From Hygrocybe punicea (lineage: Eukaryota; Basidiomycota; Agaricomycetes; Agaricales; Hygrophoraceae): a stretch of DNA of 64,000 bases. Positions 34,379 to 46,689 of this stretch are shown here, piece after piece. The position numbers and the translations under genes are program-made. The notes beneath the pieces were generated by a model. The model saw only the letters and a program-made list of their open reading frames with translations, had not been told where the DNA came from and ran no database searches. The stretch lies in the NCBI GenBank assembly GCA_963556145.1, contig OY744469.1, positions 3,382,767 to 3,446,766 of the forward strand. Direction: 5' to 3'. How positions within the stretch are numbered: the stretch's first letter is position 1; every line of letters starts with the position of its first letter.

Positions 34379-36256
34379 TTACCCCACCTGCTCTCCACTC
34401 TCCCCACAGTTGTCTTGCTCCAGTCTTGAGGCTTTGGCGGTTGCCAGCTTCATCCCTTCTCTGAGCTCGAATAGTCGGAGTCATCTGGCATTAAAGGTGC
34501 CGCTCAACAGGGTGCCGTCTAACATCTCCAATATGTAGGAGTTGCGGATGCGCGACACGACACAGCGTGGGGGGGACCAAAAGGGTACCAGCTTGTGTTC
34601 ACTGGAAAAGACGTTGATCAGATCACTGTGATACACCTGTATTAGTTAACCAGTCCTGAATATAACTTCTCTTGGGGCCTGGCTCAGGACTTTCATGTCA
34701 AAGATTGCCTTTTGCCGTGCAGCATGATTGACCATGCAGGACCAGCTGTCAAGGCGCATCTGCTCAGCATGAATCGCGAGGTCTGCCTCAGTGGGTAGGT
34801 GGACTGCTTCAGGGTTGACGGGGCTGGACACATATATCAGGAGCACAAAGAATAGTTCATTTGGTGAGAACTTGAGCAAGGGCAGCAAGTGATCAGAGAG
34901 ACTCTTGACCATGGTGTCGACTTGGGCCAGTTCCATGGGATGTCCTCTGCAGCCATGCACTCATAGTCATCTTCGCCCAGGCCAGGGGCACATAAGCGTT
35001 TCAGCGTGTTCAGTAGGATGTTGTTAGAGCCCTCAATAAGGCCGTTGATCCATGGGGAGTAGGTGGCTATGACATGGTGTTTAGTGCCCAAGTCAGCGCA
35101 GCAATCATGCACTGCCTCACAGTCGAAGTGACTGCCACTGTTGGACATAAAGACATCTGGGGCCATGTATGTGGTGGCGATTCACGTGAGGCTGTCCACT
35201 GTCATCTTCCCTGAAGCCGACTTGGCTTTGAAGGTGAACAGCTTCCTGGAAAAGACATCAGCATCGAGGCCAATTTTGGAAAACCCACCTTTTCCTGGGG
35301 GCATGGAAGTATAGTCGCCCATGAGGAGTTCAAAGGGCTGGCAGCAGGTGATGGGCTTCAGCAGTGCATGGAGGTGGGTGTTACCGAAGTTCTTGTAACG
35401 GCTACATTCCCATATTGCTATGGACATGGAGGCATCGAGGAACAGGCTGCAAACCCAGTCTAGCAGCTGCATCTTGATGGCATCACAGCCCTGGTGTGTC
35501 TTCGCATGTTCCACTCTAGCCAGTTCTACGGCTTTTGCCTTGGTGATGCACTCCCATCTGGAGACAGCCCAGGCTATGGTGGCACCACCGATCTTCCACA
35601 GGTGGCTGTTTTTGATGAGGAAGTCCTTCGCGCGGTGGGCAGCACATCATTGGTCACGCTCGCTGGCATCTTGGGGAATGCCAAGCAGCATGTCAATCAC
35701 CTCCAGGAACACACACTCGGCCTGGAAGCGTGCACACAGCGAGGAGTACAGATCCAGTTCCTCATCGACCACGAACAGGTCGAACATGAGGCTGCGTGAC
35801 ACCTCCCAGTCAGGGAGTACCATCCAGTTGCTACCATCCATTGGCACTCTTGGTAGTTCCTCATCCCTTCAGCTAAGTGCATCCCCCACAAAGTTGACTT
35901 TCCCAGGGATGTGCCAGATGCTGATGATCTGGGCGAGGACACCATCTTGCCACTACACATGGGTAGTGCTGAGGTCCGTGCTGAGCAGCATGTCATGGAG
36001 AGCCTGGCAATTAGTTTCTAATTCTACCGGAAACCCCATATGATGTTGTCGAACTTATCCAGAGCAAATTTGAGGGCCGCAAACTCCAGCAAGAAGGGCT
36101 TGTAGCGCTCCTCGGCCAGTGATGTGTGCTTGGAGGCATATGCTATGGGGTGCAGTTCTGTGACCACTTTGCCACCTGGCCTCGTTACAGGAATGCGCTG
36201 GGCCAAGACAGCTCCAAAACCCTCCTTGCAACCATCGGTCGTCAGCGCATGACATG
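34379..36256 (-). pseudogene. Ty3/gypsy 2: RNase H and integrase, decayed
   Basis: Several stops and frameshifts, but the order is clear. RNase H: TTDGCKEGFGAVLAQ, then PIAYASKHTSLAEERY and WGFPVELETNCQALHD. Integrase zinc region: EHAKTHQGCDAIKMQLLDW; core: DYTSMPPGKGGFSKI and FMSNSGSHFD (an Asn where Asp is expected). A typical C-terminal tail follows (SPPRCVVSRIRNSY, FNARRLRLFELREG) and ends at TAA 34379-34381. Its RT lies at 41571-42432 beyond the palindromic insertion, which cut the gene just before TTDG. This element is older than gypsy 1. Confidence 0.8.
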
Positions 36257-36618
36257 ACTTATCCCGTGTCTGACCGGGCAACTAAGGTTGACAATGTTAT
36301 GTTTGAGATGGGCCAGCCGATCTGGGCTGAGAGAAGCTTATTGTTGGGTACTTGATGGGGCAACTCAGGAATGTCATAGTTATGGTGTTAGATGGGTGGG
36401 CTGAGGTTTGAGCCAGAATATTGTTATCCATGTGAGACCGTTGGGCCAATGTTCTTTGGGGGCATTGTTACCCATCTCAGACCGTTGGGCCGAGGTTCGG
36501 TTGGGGTATTGTGACCCATCTCAGATGGTTGGGCCGATGTTCTTTGGGGGGATTTGTGGCCCATCTCAGACCATTGGGCCAAAGTTCGGTGGGGGTATTC
36601 TGGCCTGTCTCAGACCGT

Positions 36619-38023
36619 TGTCATGACCCCAAGTGTTTTTGGGTGTAATGTCATGGGTTTACCATTGGACCACGGACTTAGATATTTAAGTGCAACACTA
36701 TGGATGCACACCTACACTCATTAGTACCAATTCTATGCCTTTCCACATTACGCATGCTAGTGAACAGACACAAATAGCATATATGCTTACCTTTATATCA
36801 TTTATTATGGCTTCAATAGCAATTCCCAGACCTAGCTGTTTATGTATGGTGCACAGAGGCACATCCCCCACTCATTAGTATTTATTATATATTTCTCTGT
36901 ATTGCGTGTGCAAGGAGACAAGCCCAACTAGCATTCTTACCTATATTAGCAGTAATGGATTGATTACAAATCTTGTTTACTTGTATTGATCAAAAGCGGC
37001 TTAGCTAGATAATGGGAAATGATTAGATAAGATGTGAACAAGAGGATGATAAGATAATGATAAGATAGGATGCATCAGAGAGTGATTGTGATAGTCTGCT
37101 TATATAAAGACAATGGTCTATTGTTCTGAGCAGTCCTTTGTTCTAAACAGTCCAAATGGAGATAGAGCCCATTGTTCACAGCCTCTTTGATGCCATCCAT
37201 TGTTCTCATGACTCAGTCCTATTGTTCTCACTTTCCCATTGTTCTCAGTCCCCCATTGTTCTCCAACAGTATAAATAGGGCCCCCAAATTCCAGTAGTCA
37301 GTAGGATTCCCCCCTCACCACTCAGTAGTCACTCTTAGTTGGGTTCACACAGTGTGATCCCTCATTCTCTTAGTACTAGTAGTTACTCATTGTAGTAGCT
37401 AGTGCTTGCAATCCAGTCTAGTTCACTCTTATTCTATCATTCTCTGAGTTCTCCTTGTCATCAAGGAGAATTCACCCAGTTCACTCAGTCCAATCAATTT
37501 ATTAGTCAGCATTAGTCAGCTAGATACACATCTAAGGTTAAGGTTTCATCCTAAATAGATACACTTCTAAGGTTAAGGTTTCATCCTAAACAAAACAGAG
37601 TATTCAAAAGGTATTAAAGATATCCCTGAACTAGTAGCCAATGTGCGTTTGAAGCTTCGGATTTAAGTCAGATATTATAATACCCAGAGATACTCTTGAT
37701 TGAATAGGCCCTGTAGTCAAAACAGTCCATATTCAACTGGTGAATATTGTTATCAGTATTCATTAGTTCATATTTTTATATTCCAGTAGTGAATATTAGT
37801 ATTTTCAGTACATCACACACCCAATTGCTATTCATACCTACTCAAAGTCTCAATTCTTAATTGAAGAGACCTCACTATTACATTCTATTGATTCATATAG
37901 TACATATGCCCACAAACCCCTTCCTGATAGGTTATTTAGATATTAGAAACCCACGAACAACAAGAAGGTACCTGAACAAAGTCAACTCCAGTAATTCTTG
38001 GTGAAACAAACATTCTCATAACA
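36619..38023. mobile_element. Solo LTR, copy 2 (1.41 kb)
   Basis: Same LTR as 12965-14331: starts TGTCATGACCCCAAG and ends CATAACA. It lies only in the left arm of the palindrome, so it inserted after the palindrome formed. Flanks CCGT and CGTT give no clean duplication. A TATA box GTATAAATAGGGC lies near 37269. A 38-bp tandem duplication (TACACWTCTAAGGTTAAGG) near 37520-37590 is absent from copy 1. Confidence 0.8.
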
Positions 38024-38219
38024 CGTTTGGGCTGAGGTTCTATGGGGGTATTGTTACCCATCTCAGACCATTGGGGTGAAGTTCAGTGGGGGTATTGTGA
38101 CCTGTCTCAGACCATTGGGCCAATGTTCTTTGGGGGGTATTGTGACCTGTCTCAGACTGTTGGGCCGAGGTTCTATGGGGGCATTGTTACTCATGTAATC
38201 CACTCCAGCCAATGAAATA

Positions 38220-38450
38220 TCATTCATACACTCCATTGCAGTTGGCATTGGCATCAGTGTTTGCATTGGCATTGGTGTTTGCATTGGCGTCAGTGTTCAC
38301 TGCAGCATCAGCATTTGCATTGGCATCGGTGTTCCCATTGGCATCGGTGGTCTCATCGGCTTCGGTGCTCACATCGGCTTCGGTGTTCACATTGGCATTG
38401 GCATTTCCATTAGCATCAGTGTTCACATTTGCATCAGTGTCAGCGTGAGG
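38220..38450. repeat. 18-bp minisatellite, left arm
   Basis: Units of the type GCATTGGCATCGGTGTTC repeat about twelve times. The inverted counterpart at 41035-41262 has one more unit. Both strands are open (Ala/Leu/Ser/Val or Asn/Ala/Thr/Asp repeats), so no protein is called. Confidence 0.8.
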
Positions 38451-38479
38451 TTCAACTGAAGAGCTAATGCCAATGTTGA

Positions 38480-38870
38480 TGCCGAAGTCTTTTTGGCATT
38501 TGTTTCTAACATGTAAAATACCGCTGAAATGCTCATGGAACTGTTGCTAGACATAGAATACATCGTCTACTAACTATCTCTCAGCCAATGTAAGCCAGCC
38601 GGACCCATGGTTTCAATGCACAGTGAACACCGAGGTTGATACCGATCTTTTTTGGCATTTGTTTGTAACATGTACAATACCGCCAGAATGCTCATGGAAC
38701 TGTTGCTGGACATAGAATACATCATTTACTAACTATCTCTCAGCCAATGTAAGCCGGCCGGACCCTTGGTTTAACTGCATAACTAACACCGAGGTTGATG
38801 CCGATTTCTTTTGGCATTTGTTTGCAACATGTAAAATACCACCGGAATGCTCATGTAACTGTTGATATTG
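38480..38870. repeat. Tandem repeat of about 176 bp in the palindrome arm
   Basis: Two and a half units share TTTTGGCATTTGTTT, CATGTAAAATACCGC and ACTAACTATCTCTCAGCCAA. The mirrored array is at about 40600-41000. Confidence 0.7.
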
Positions 38871-39788
38871 GCATTGAGATCAACTGAAACAGTGTTTTAC
38901 CTATTTTTAACAGGAACATTGAGATTGATGTGGACCTTCATGTTGATCTCAGCATTGACTTTGGCTTTGACCTCGGCGTTGACATCGGTGTTGACATTGG
39001 TGCTGACCTTGGCATTGACCTTGGCATTGAACTCAATGTTTCTCAGCCTACATATCCAATAAATCACTAAAGTCATGAAGTTTGTACATCTGATTCCAAT
39101 CCAAATTCCAGATCTGCTCCATTTAAGCACCACTGGAACCAGTTCCGGTTCCAGAAAGCCACACACTACTCCAGAACCTGTTCCTCCTTCACTTCTCACT
39201 GAAATGACAGAATTGAGCATTGAAAATTGAACAAGTCATCATAGCGACAGAGCAATTTGTATTGCACTCATATTTGAGTACACTAAGTACCAGTACAATA
39301 TCACCAAATCGCAAAGTGTTGATACATACCATTGACTATGGTACTTCCCCAGAACTCATAAACCCCCTACCCTCAACAGACACATTGGTAGGTCCTGTAT
39401 TGGCTGGTATTGAGACATAAGAGCATTTGAATCACTGCAAATCATAAGACAAGCAAAAAAGGTATAGAATTTATTGACGTGGTAACCAGGAAGATTAAAA
39501 ATAATATGCTGGGGCCAGAGCATGGAGATAATGTCTGAGAACTGAAATTTAAATTGTCTATGTAATAGGTGCAAGCGTGGCCAAGATATGACAGTATGAG
39601 TGCTAGATTCAACATGGAATAGTCCAAAGTCACTTGACTGCTTGTTTCAGAAACTCACAATTCCATGCCAGATCTAACACTTATACCGCATATCTTGGCC
39701 ACGCTTGCACCTATTACATAGACAATTTAAATTTCAGTTCTCAGACATTATCTCCATGCTCTGGCCCCAGCATATTATTTTTAATCTT

Positions 39789-39988
39789 NNNNNNNNNNNN
39801 NNNNNNNNNNNNNNNNNNNNNNNNNNNNNNNNNNNNNNNNNNNNNNNNNNNNNNNNNNNNNNNNNNNNNNNNNNNNNNNNNNNNNNNNNNNNNNNNNNNN
39901 NNNNNNNNNNNNNNNNNNNNNNNNNNNNNNNNNNNNNNNNNNNNNNNNNNNNNNNNNNNNNNNNNNNNNNNNNNNNNNNNNNNNNNNN
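39789..39988. other. Assembly gap, exactly 200 N
   Basis: A run of exactly 200 N in the right arm of the palindrome. The opposite arm (39469-39490) is continuous and has only 11 bases where the gap lies, so the true missing length is probably about 11 bp and the N count a default. Confidence 0.9.
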
Positions 39989-41034
39989 CGTCAATAAATT
40001 CTATACCTTTTTTGCTTGTCTTATGATTTGCAGTGATTCAAATGCTCTTATGTCTCAATACCAGCCAATACAGGACCTACCAATGTGTCTGTTGAGGGTA
40101 GGGGGTTTATGAGTTCTGGGGAAGTACCATAGTCAATGGTATGTATCAACACTTTGCGATTTGGTGATATTGTACTGGTACTTAGTGTACTCAAATATGA
40201 GTGCAATACAAATTGCTCTGTCGCTATGATGACTTGTTCAATTTTCAATGCTCAATTCTGTCATTTCAGTGAGAAGTGAAGGAGGAACAGGTTCTGGAGT
40301 AGTGTGTGGCTTTCTGGAACCGGAACTGGTTCCAGTGGTGCTTAAATGGAGCAGATCTGGAATTTGGATTGGAATCAGATGTACAAACTTCATGACTTTA
40401 GTGATTTATTGGATATGTAGGCTGAGAAACATTGAGTTCAATGCCAAGGTCAATGCCAAGGTCAGCACCAATGTCAACACCGATGTCAACGCCGAGGTCA
40501 AAGCCAAAGTCAATGCTGAGATCAACATGAAGGTCCACATCAATCTCAATGTTCCTGTTAAAAATAGGTAAAACACTGTTTCAGTTGATCTCAATGCCAA
40601 TATCAACAGTTACATGAGCATTCCGGTGGTATTTTACATGTTGCAAACAAATGCCAAAAGAAATCGGCATCAACCTCGGTGTTAGTTATGCAGTTAAACC
40701 AAGGGTCCGGCCGGCTTACATTGGCTGAGAGATAGTTAGTAAATGATGTATTCTATGTCCAGCAACAGTTCCATGAGCATTCTGGCGGTATTGTACATGT
40801 TACAAACAAATGCCAAAAAAGATCGGTATCAACCTCGGTGTTCACTGTGCATTGAAACCATGGGTCCGGCTGGCTTACATTGGCTGAGAGATAGTTAGTA
40901 GACGATGTATTCTATGTCTAGCAACAGTTCCATGAGCATTTCAGCGGTATTTTACATGTTAGAAACAAATGCCAAAAAGACTTCGGCATCAACATTGGCA
41001 TTAGCTCTTCAGTTGAACCTCACGCTGACACTGA

Positions 41035-41262
41035 TGCAAATGTGAACACTGATGCTAATGGAAATGCCAATGCCAATGTGAACACCGAAGCCGATGTGAG
41101 CACCGAAGCCGATGAGACCACCGATGCCAATGGGAACACCGATGCCAATGGGAACACCGATGCCAATGCAAATGCTGATGCTGCAGTGAACACTGACGCC
41201 AATGCAAACACCAATGCCAATGCAAACACTGATGCCAATGCCAACTGCAATGGAGTGTATGA
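41035..41262. repeat. 18-bp minisatellite, right arm
   Basis: Inverted counterpart of 38220-38450 with one additional 18-bp unit. Confidence 0.8.
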
Positions 41263-41570
41263 ATGATATTTCATTGGCTGGAGTGGATTACATGAGTAAC
41301 AATGCCCCCTCAGAACCTCGGCCCAATGGTCTGAGACGGGTAACAATGCCCCCAAAGAACATTGGCCCAACAGTCTCACATGGATAACAATATTCTGGCT
41401 CAAACCTCAGCCCACCCATCTAACACCATAACTATGACATTCCTGAGTTGCACCATTGAGTACCTCACAATAAGCTTTTCTCAGCCCAGATCGGCTGGCC
41501 CATCTCAAACATAACATTGTCAACCTTAGTTGCCCGGTCAGACACAGGATAAGTCACAGCATGATGTGCA

Positions 41571-42432
41571 GTAATGACGATGAACGGGGTTCCGTCGAAC
41601 CTGGGGGCTATGAGGATGGGGTCTCAGGTTAGTACGGCCTTCAGGTCGAGGAAGCACCTCTGGTGCTTTTCGGTCCATACATCGGCCAACTTTACGCATC
41701 ACAGGGCCGCACGGTAAGCTGACTTCCCCACATTCTTTTGGATGTCAGCAGTCCACAGGAGGTCAGAGAGTGGCTGTGCCAGCTTGGCATAGCCCTGGAT
41801 GAGGTCTTGGAAGTAGCTGGTTAGCCCAAGGAAGCTAGAGAGAGCGAGGAGGTCAGGCAGTGGGTGCCAGTTCACCACCGCTGTTAGCTTGGCCTCATCT
41901 GCTTGGATGCCATCAGGGCCTACCTTGGAGCTGGCGAAGATCATTTCTGTCATGAAGAACCTGGATTTCTTTGCCGAGAGCAACATGCCTGTTTCACAAA
42001 CACGTTGGAGGAGGCGCCTTGTGTGACCCAGCTTGTCGTCGAAGTTGTCGCCTGCCATGCCACCGTCATCGATGAAGAGCTCGAGTTGCAGGGCTATCAG
42101 GATGTTGCCAAGGTTTTTGGCGGTGATGTGGCCGAATGTTGATGGGGCACCTGTGAGACCGAATGGCATTCGTTTCTGCATGAAGAACCCACGACCCTCG
42201 ATGTAGAATGCCAGATAGGGCCTGCTCTCTTCCGGAATGATGACCGCGTGGAACTTGGATGCGAAGTCGAAGCCGTGGACCCACCTGTGTCTGCTCAGGC
42301 GCCGTTGTTTCATGTGAATGTCGTCCTGCAGCACTGGGAATACCTGGGTGATGCTGTTCAGGGCACAATTTGTAGTTTTGGCAAAAGCACCACGTTTGTG
42401 GCTTCACTGGTTTGGCACAGTATTTTACACTG
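41571..42432 (-). pseudogene. Ty3/gypsy 2 reverse transcriptase part
   Basis: A 211-codon frame at 41699-42334 has RWVHGFDFASKFHAV, PYLAFYIEGRGFF, KRMPFGLTGAPSTF and the active-site box LFIDDGG (Y-x-D-D position: F-I-D-D). It continues into the thumb and connection (NWHPLPDLLALSSFLGL). After a frameshift, DVWTEKHQRCFLDLKAVLT and FDGTPFIVIT lead to the palindromic insertion at 41570. Upstream it runs in other frames to about 42430 and is then lost. It is the same element as 34379-36256. Confidence 0.8.
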
Positions 42433-42899
42433 AGGTGATGATTCCGATTGGAATCTGACCGGAATCATTGGAATCCAATCGGATTGGCCCATTTTTGTTA
42501 GTAGTCTTTGAAAAGCTTATAAGTTTGGAACATTCCGATCAGATTCCGATCAGAATGGCATTTTTTCAGATTTGCGCAGTGTATGCTTTTTTGAAAAGTG
42601 TTGGCTTTTTTTCAGTTTTTTGTGTTTTTCTCAATCAGTTTTGTATATAAAGTAAATCTAATTGAATATTTAGCATTGTGTACATAATGGGCATCATATT
42701 TGCTTTAGGTAATATTTTCCCATGGTCCATATTTGGAAATTCTTCTGATCGGAGTCCGAGTGGAGTTTGGGTAAAGTTTCAGGATTTCATTATGATAATG
42801 TTTTTTACTTCCACCTTTCTTATATTCACAAGCATGTTACAGTAAACAAATGTCACTTTTTAGTCAGTCACTATATTTTCAGTAGTCCATATCAATATC
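42433..42899. other. AT-rich region with ATTCCGATT motifs
   Basis: Several ATTCCGAT/ATCGGAAT motifs in both orientations near 42440-42560, possibly the terminus of an unrecognised element. No gene. Confidence 0.35.
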
Positions 42900-43044
42900 T
42901 TAGTCACTTTCATCTTCATCTTCAACTGCACCTTCACCATTCACCGCTATCTCTACCTTCATCTTCATCTTCATCTTTATCTTCATATACACCTTTACCC
43001 TCACCTTCATCTTCACTTTCAACTCACCATTTATCTTCATCTTT

Positions 43045-43077
<33 letters not shown>

Positions 43078-43235
43078 CCAACACCAACACCAACACCAAC
43101 AACCACAATAACAGCAACAACCACAATAACAGCAACAACCACAATAACAGCAACAACAACAGCAACAGCAACAGCAACAACAACAACAACAACAACAGCA
43201 ACAGCAATAGCAACAGCAACAGCAACAGCAATCTG
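42900..43235. repeat. TTCATC/CTTCAT and CAA/CAG microsatellites
   Basis: From 42900 to 43045 the plus strand is CTTCATCTTCA-like. From 43046 to 43235 it is CAACAA with CAACAG and CACCAA interruptions. All frames are open as repeat artefacts (poly-Gln, poly-Leu, poly-Cys). Confidence 0.9.
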
Positions 43236-43672
43236 GCCCATCAGTCTCTTCATTGTTGTGTGTAATTTTAACCTTACTTTCCCCACCTTTGATAGGGTTG
43301 ATTTTTATGTTAGCAATGAACATATAAATTGACACTTGCACTGAATAGGAGTCACTTATCAGAGTCTGAGTACATTCACCAATATGTTCATTGACACATT
43401 TTCAAACACCTTCCTCCTTTATCTTCATCTTCATCATCCACTGTTGTATCCATTGTTTTTTGAGAACTCATTCCATATGAAGTGAAGGAACAATGTAGAG
43501 TGCATAAACCAATCAAAGTTACCAAATAGTCATTCTCTTGAGGTATTGACTTAAATTCTCCCAACCAGGCATTCAACTGCTCACAGGCCTAAAGTACATG
43601 TTGTTTAATATCTAATATCTGGAGACCAATTATGAATGCCTGCTGATAGTGTGGCCTTCCATTCCTATCATT
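43236..43672. other. No gene recognised
   Basis: Short AT-rich spacer between the microsatellite and the next Helitron-like element. A 62-codon minus frame at 43388-43576 has no motif. Confidence 0.4.
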
Positions 43673-44814
43673 TACAAGTTCTTTTAATAAATTAAAAGAC
43701 TTGTTCTTTAGTAAAGGTTCATAATTAATTAATTCATTCATTCATTAATGTTTTTGCATCGCCTATAGAGAAAATCTTTTTGAACAAGAGATATGATTCT
43801 ACTTCTTATGCTGGAATGTAACTTAAAATCTGTGCCATGTTTGGAGTGGCTTACATCAGCATCCAAATATGGGATGTCTCACACAAGACAAATTCCTTCC
43901 AAATTATATTAAAAATATTCATACTGCATTCAGTTCTCATTGGAATTAGCTGAAAATTGAACTGCTGACTAATATAAACATTTCGGGCAAGGTGTGACAG
44001 TCACATATGACCAGTCTAACTATATAAGGTAATTTTTGATATTATATAGCAAATTTTTTGCTGATCGCAATAGTGACAGTCACATGTGACCAGTCCAACC
44101 ATATAAGACAATTTTACACCATATATGCTAAATTTTGAGGTGATTACAGGAGTCATAGTTGTAACCACTGTTACTATATATAGAAATATTAACCATATAA
44201 GCAGAAATTAGTGTAACTCAGATGATATAATGATATTTTTACTTAAAACATATAATTCAATGTGATATCACTGTATGTATTATATGCTAATTATATATTT
44301 CAAGCAAAATTATTTATCGATGTTCATAATAATCATACAAATAAAAATCCAGTGATAGAAACAAGACTTGTTCATGCCATATGCAACATTGGCCCACTCA
44401 AGCACAGCTGTCTTTGTATTATTATCTGTTGTGCAGCAAGGTTATAGAGAAGTGGGGTTGAGCAAATGTAAGTCAATTGTGATCATACTGTTTAAAGGCA
44501 ATTATATTTGACAGTTGATGTGTTGCTCTTTTTTGGCTGAGAATATTGCATAATGATGAAGCAAAGAAGACATGACAGTGGGAGAGGAGGTCGATGAACA
44601 CTCAAGACACGCTATGTAGTTTTCTTTTTATGGTGCTATGGTGAGAGGTGGGCTTATCAGAGTAATTGGTAATGTACAACATATGCTATATGTCTTATAC
44701 CATATGTAACATGCTTTATACAATTTAATGTTATTGTTGACATCATCATGGAAGTGGGAAGGAGGAAAAAAGAACTCGTTCATGTCATGTGCAGCACGGG
44801 CCCACTAAACAAGT
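43673..44814 (+). mobile_element. Non-autonomous Helitron-like element C
   Basis: Starts TACAAGTTCTTTTAAT with its hairpin and ends CCACTAAACAAGT at 44814. It has 79-bp repeats (palindrome at about 44079, degenerate copies near 43998 and 44150). A decayed internal terminus (GTTCATGCCATATGCAACATTGGCCCACT) lies near 44370-44400. No coding capacity. Confidence 0.75.
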
Positions 44815-45364
44815 TCCACAACCACCAAGTTTGGAGCAAACATATTCAATAGAGCAGGGTCATGCCATGTATGACACCAGAATCTTCTGTTCAATGATTG
44901 ACATACATAGTGATATGTATCAACTATGAAAAAAGTGGTGTTTTTCTGCATTTTCCAGTTGTCATTGCTGATAGTGGTAAAGACAAGGCTTGGTGATAGC
45001 AATATATGATAGACATCATGCAGGAGTAGGATAGACATCATGAAGAAGCCTCAATATATTTGTAGGTGATTTAGACTTGGCATCAAACTTGGCCAAGCTA
45101 TGACCACTCCACTAGGCACAGATAGTCAATTGTTAGACAATGTTATAGATCATATCTTATTGCAGACTCTAGCAACAACTAAGCAAACTACATCATATAA
45201 AGGATACGAGGCAGACAAGAAGAGGATGAATGAGAAGATGCCATTATGGTGGATAACAATTTTGTTGGGGTATTGCTTGCATAAAGCAATGATTATGGTT
45301 ACAACGTGATTGAGTGTGATTAAACATATATTATGTTAAGATGACCATTATACCTGTATGTTAT
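44815..45364. other. Spacer, no gene recognised
   Basis: Between element C and Helitron copy 2. Frames at 44805-45041 (minus) and 45100-45309 (plus) show no motif. Confidence 0.4.
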
Positions 45365-45532
45365 TATAAGTTCTTTTAATTTATTAAAAGACTCGTTCTT
45401 TATCAGACCTGGTTCAGTGAGGGTTCGTAATTAATTAATTAATTAATTAATTAATTAATGAAGTTGATTGTATGTAGGGGACTTTTTTTTTGGGCAAAAG
45501 ATATGATTCTAGTTGTTATACTGAAAAATAAC

Positions 45533-45963
45533 TTGCAATCTTAAGTCAAAGTGAGGTACGAGTGTGACATAAGAAATGGTCTTTGAGCGAGTGACAGGTG
45601 TGACATGGAGTCAACACTCCGTGTCCTGCTGTCATCGTCGTTGCGGCTCGTTTTCTTCACCCACCCACCACTCCCTTCTCGCCCTGCCTCTTCCTGCACC
45701 TCAGAGTTTCTGACTGCTGCCCGGACAAGTATGTTTCCTCCTGTGATCTGAACCCTGCAGGGTGGCCCATCCCACCCTCGCTGCTCACACTGGTTCCTTC
45801 CCACAGACAGAACCATCCTTCTCGGGGCCGGGAAGCCCCCGGCTTTCACCCAACCCTCTCTTCATTCACTCTTCCCCTCTCCCAATTTCTTACAAGTAGC
45901 TACATGCCTTGCTCCTCCCTACCTCTCTTCAATCTAAGCTTCACCATAACGGACTCTCAAAGA
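45533..45963. other. Unidentified 430-bp insert in the Helitron leader
   Basis: Absent from the matching place in elements A2 and C, where GAAAATTAACATGTGGTCC is continuous. It is C-rich, with no clear terminal repeats or target duplication. Confidence 0.5.
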
Positions 45964-46689
45964 ATGTGGTCCTAGCCATGTGTGGACAAGCTTACATAAG
46001 CATCCAAATATGGGTTGCCTCAGAAAAGACACATTACCTTCAAATTATATTCAAAATATTCGTACTGACTTCAATTCTTATTGGAATCAGCTGAAAATTG
46101 AACTGCTGACTAATATAACCATTTCGGGTAAGGTGTGATGGTCACATGTGACTAATCTAACCATATAAGGTAATTTCAAATAATACACACCAAATTTTTT
46201 ACTGATCATAATGATGACAGTCACATGTGACTAGTCTAACCATATTAGGCAATTTTACATAAAGTTTGCTAAATTTCATATTGATCACCATAACATTGAT
46301 TGCATGTAACAAATAGAATTATATAACACAATTATACATATTTTATCAAATTTTTTGGTCTTGTTGTCTTATTTGAGCTTGAGTAAACAAATGCAAATAG
46401 ATATAAACAAAGACAAATAAAATCCTCATTTGCTGATATCATCAGTAGTCATGCATGAGTGATGTTGCAACTTAGCCATATAACAAACAAATACAAATAA
46501 ACAAACCCAATATAGTTAGATCACTTCATATTACAATTTTGGTTTTGGTCAATTTTGTTATATAATCATGATTATGTAATCATTAGTCAGATCATCATTT
46601 GAACCCAGACTTTGAACCTTATTGCGCTTTTGCCTCTTGAACCTGAACCATCACCTTCCCCATTTGGTGCGTAAAGTCCGAGTTTTTTG

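Larger units (their letters stand above)
36244..41570. mobile_element. Giant palindromic element inserted in gypsy 2
   Basis: Left arm 36244-39619 and right arm 39661-41570 are inverted copies around a loop of about 40 bp. Outer ends share GACTTATCC-GTGTCTGACC. Removing it rejoins the gypsy reading FIVIT to TTDGC, so it is a discrete insertion, with at most GT duplicated. Arms are almost identical near the centre and differ outward: a solo LTR and extra repeats in the left arm, an extra 18-bp repeat in the right. The arms contain tandem repeats but no transposase. A foldback-type transposon fits best; an assembly effect at the centre is possible. Confidence 0.7.

Noticed and set aside
39634..40112. 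Open frames running through the N gap
   Set aside because: The 200 N are a placeholder and the reading frame across it is meaningless. The same peptide pieces appear on the opposite arm as repeat sequence.
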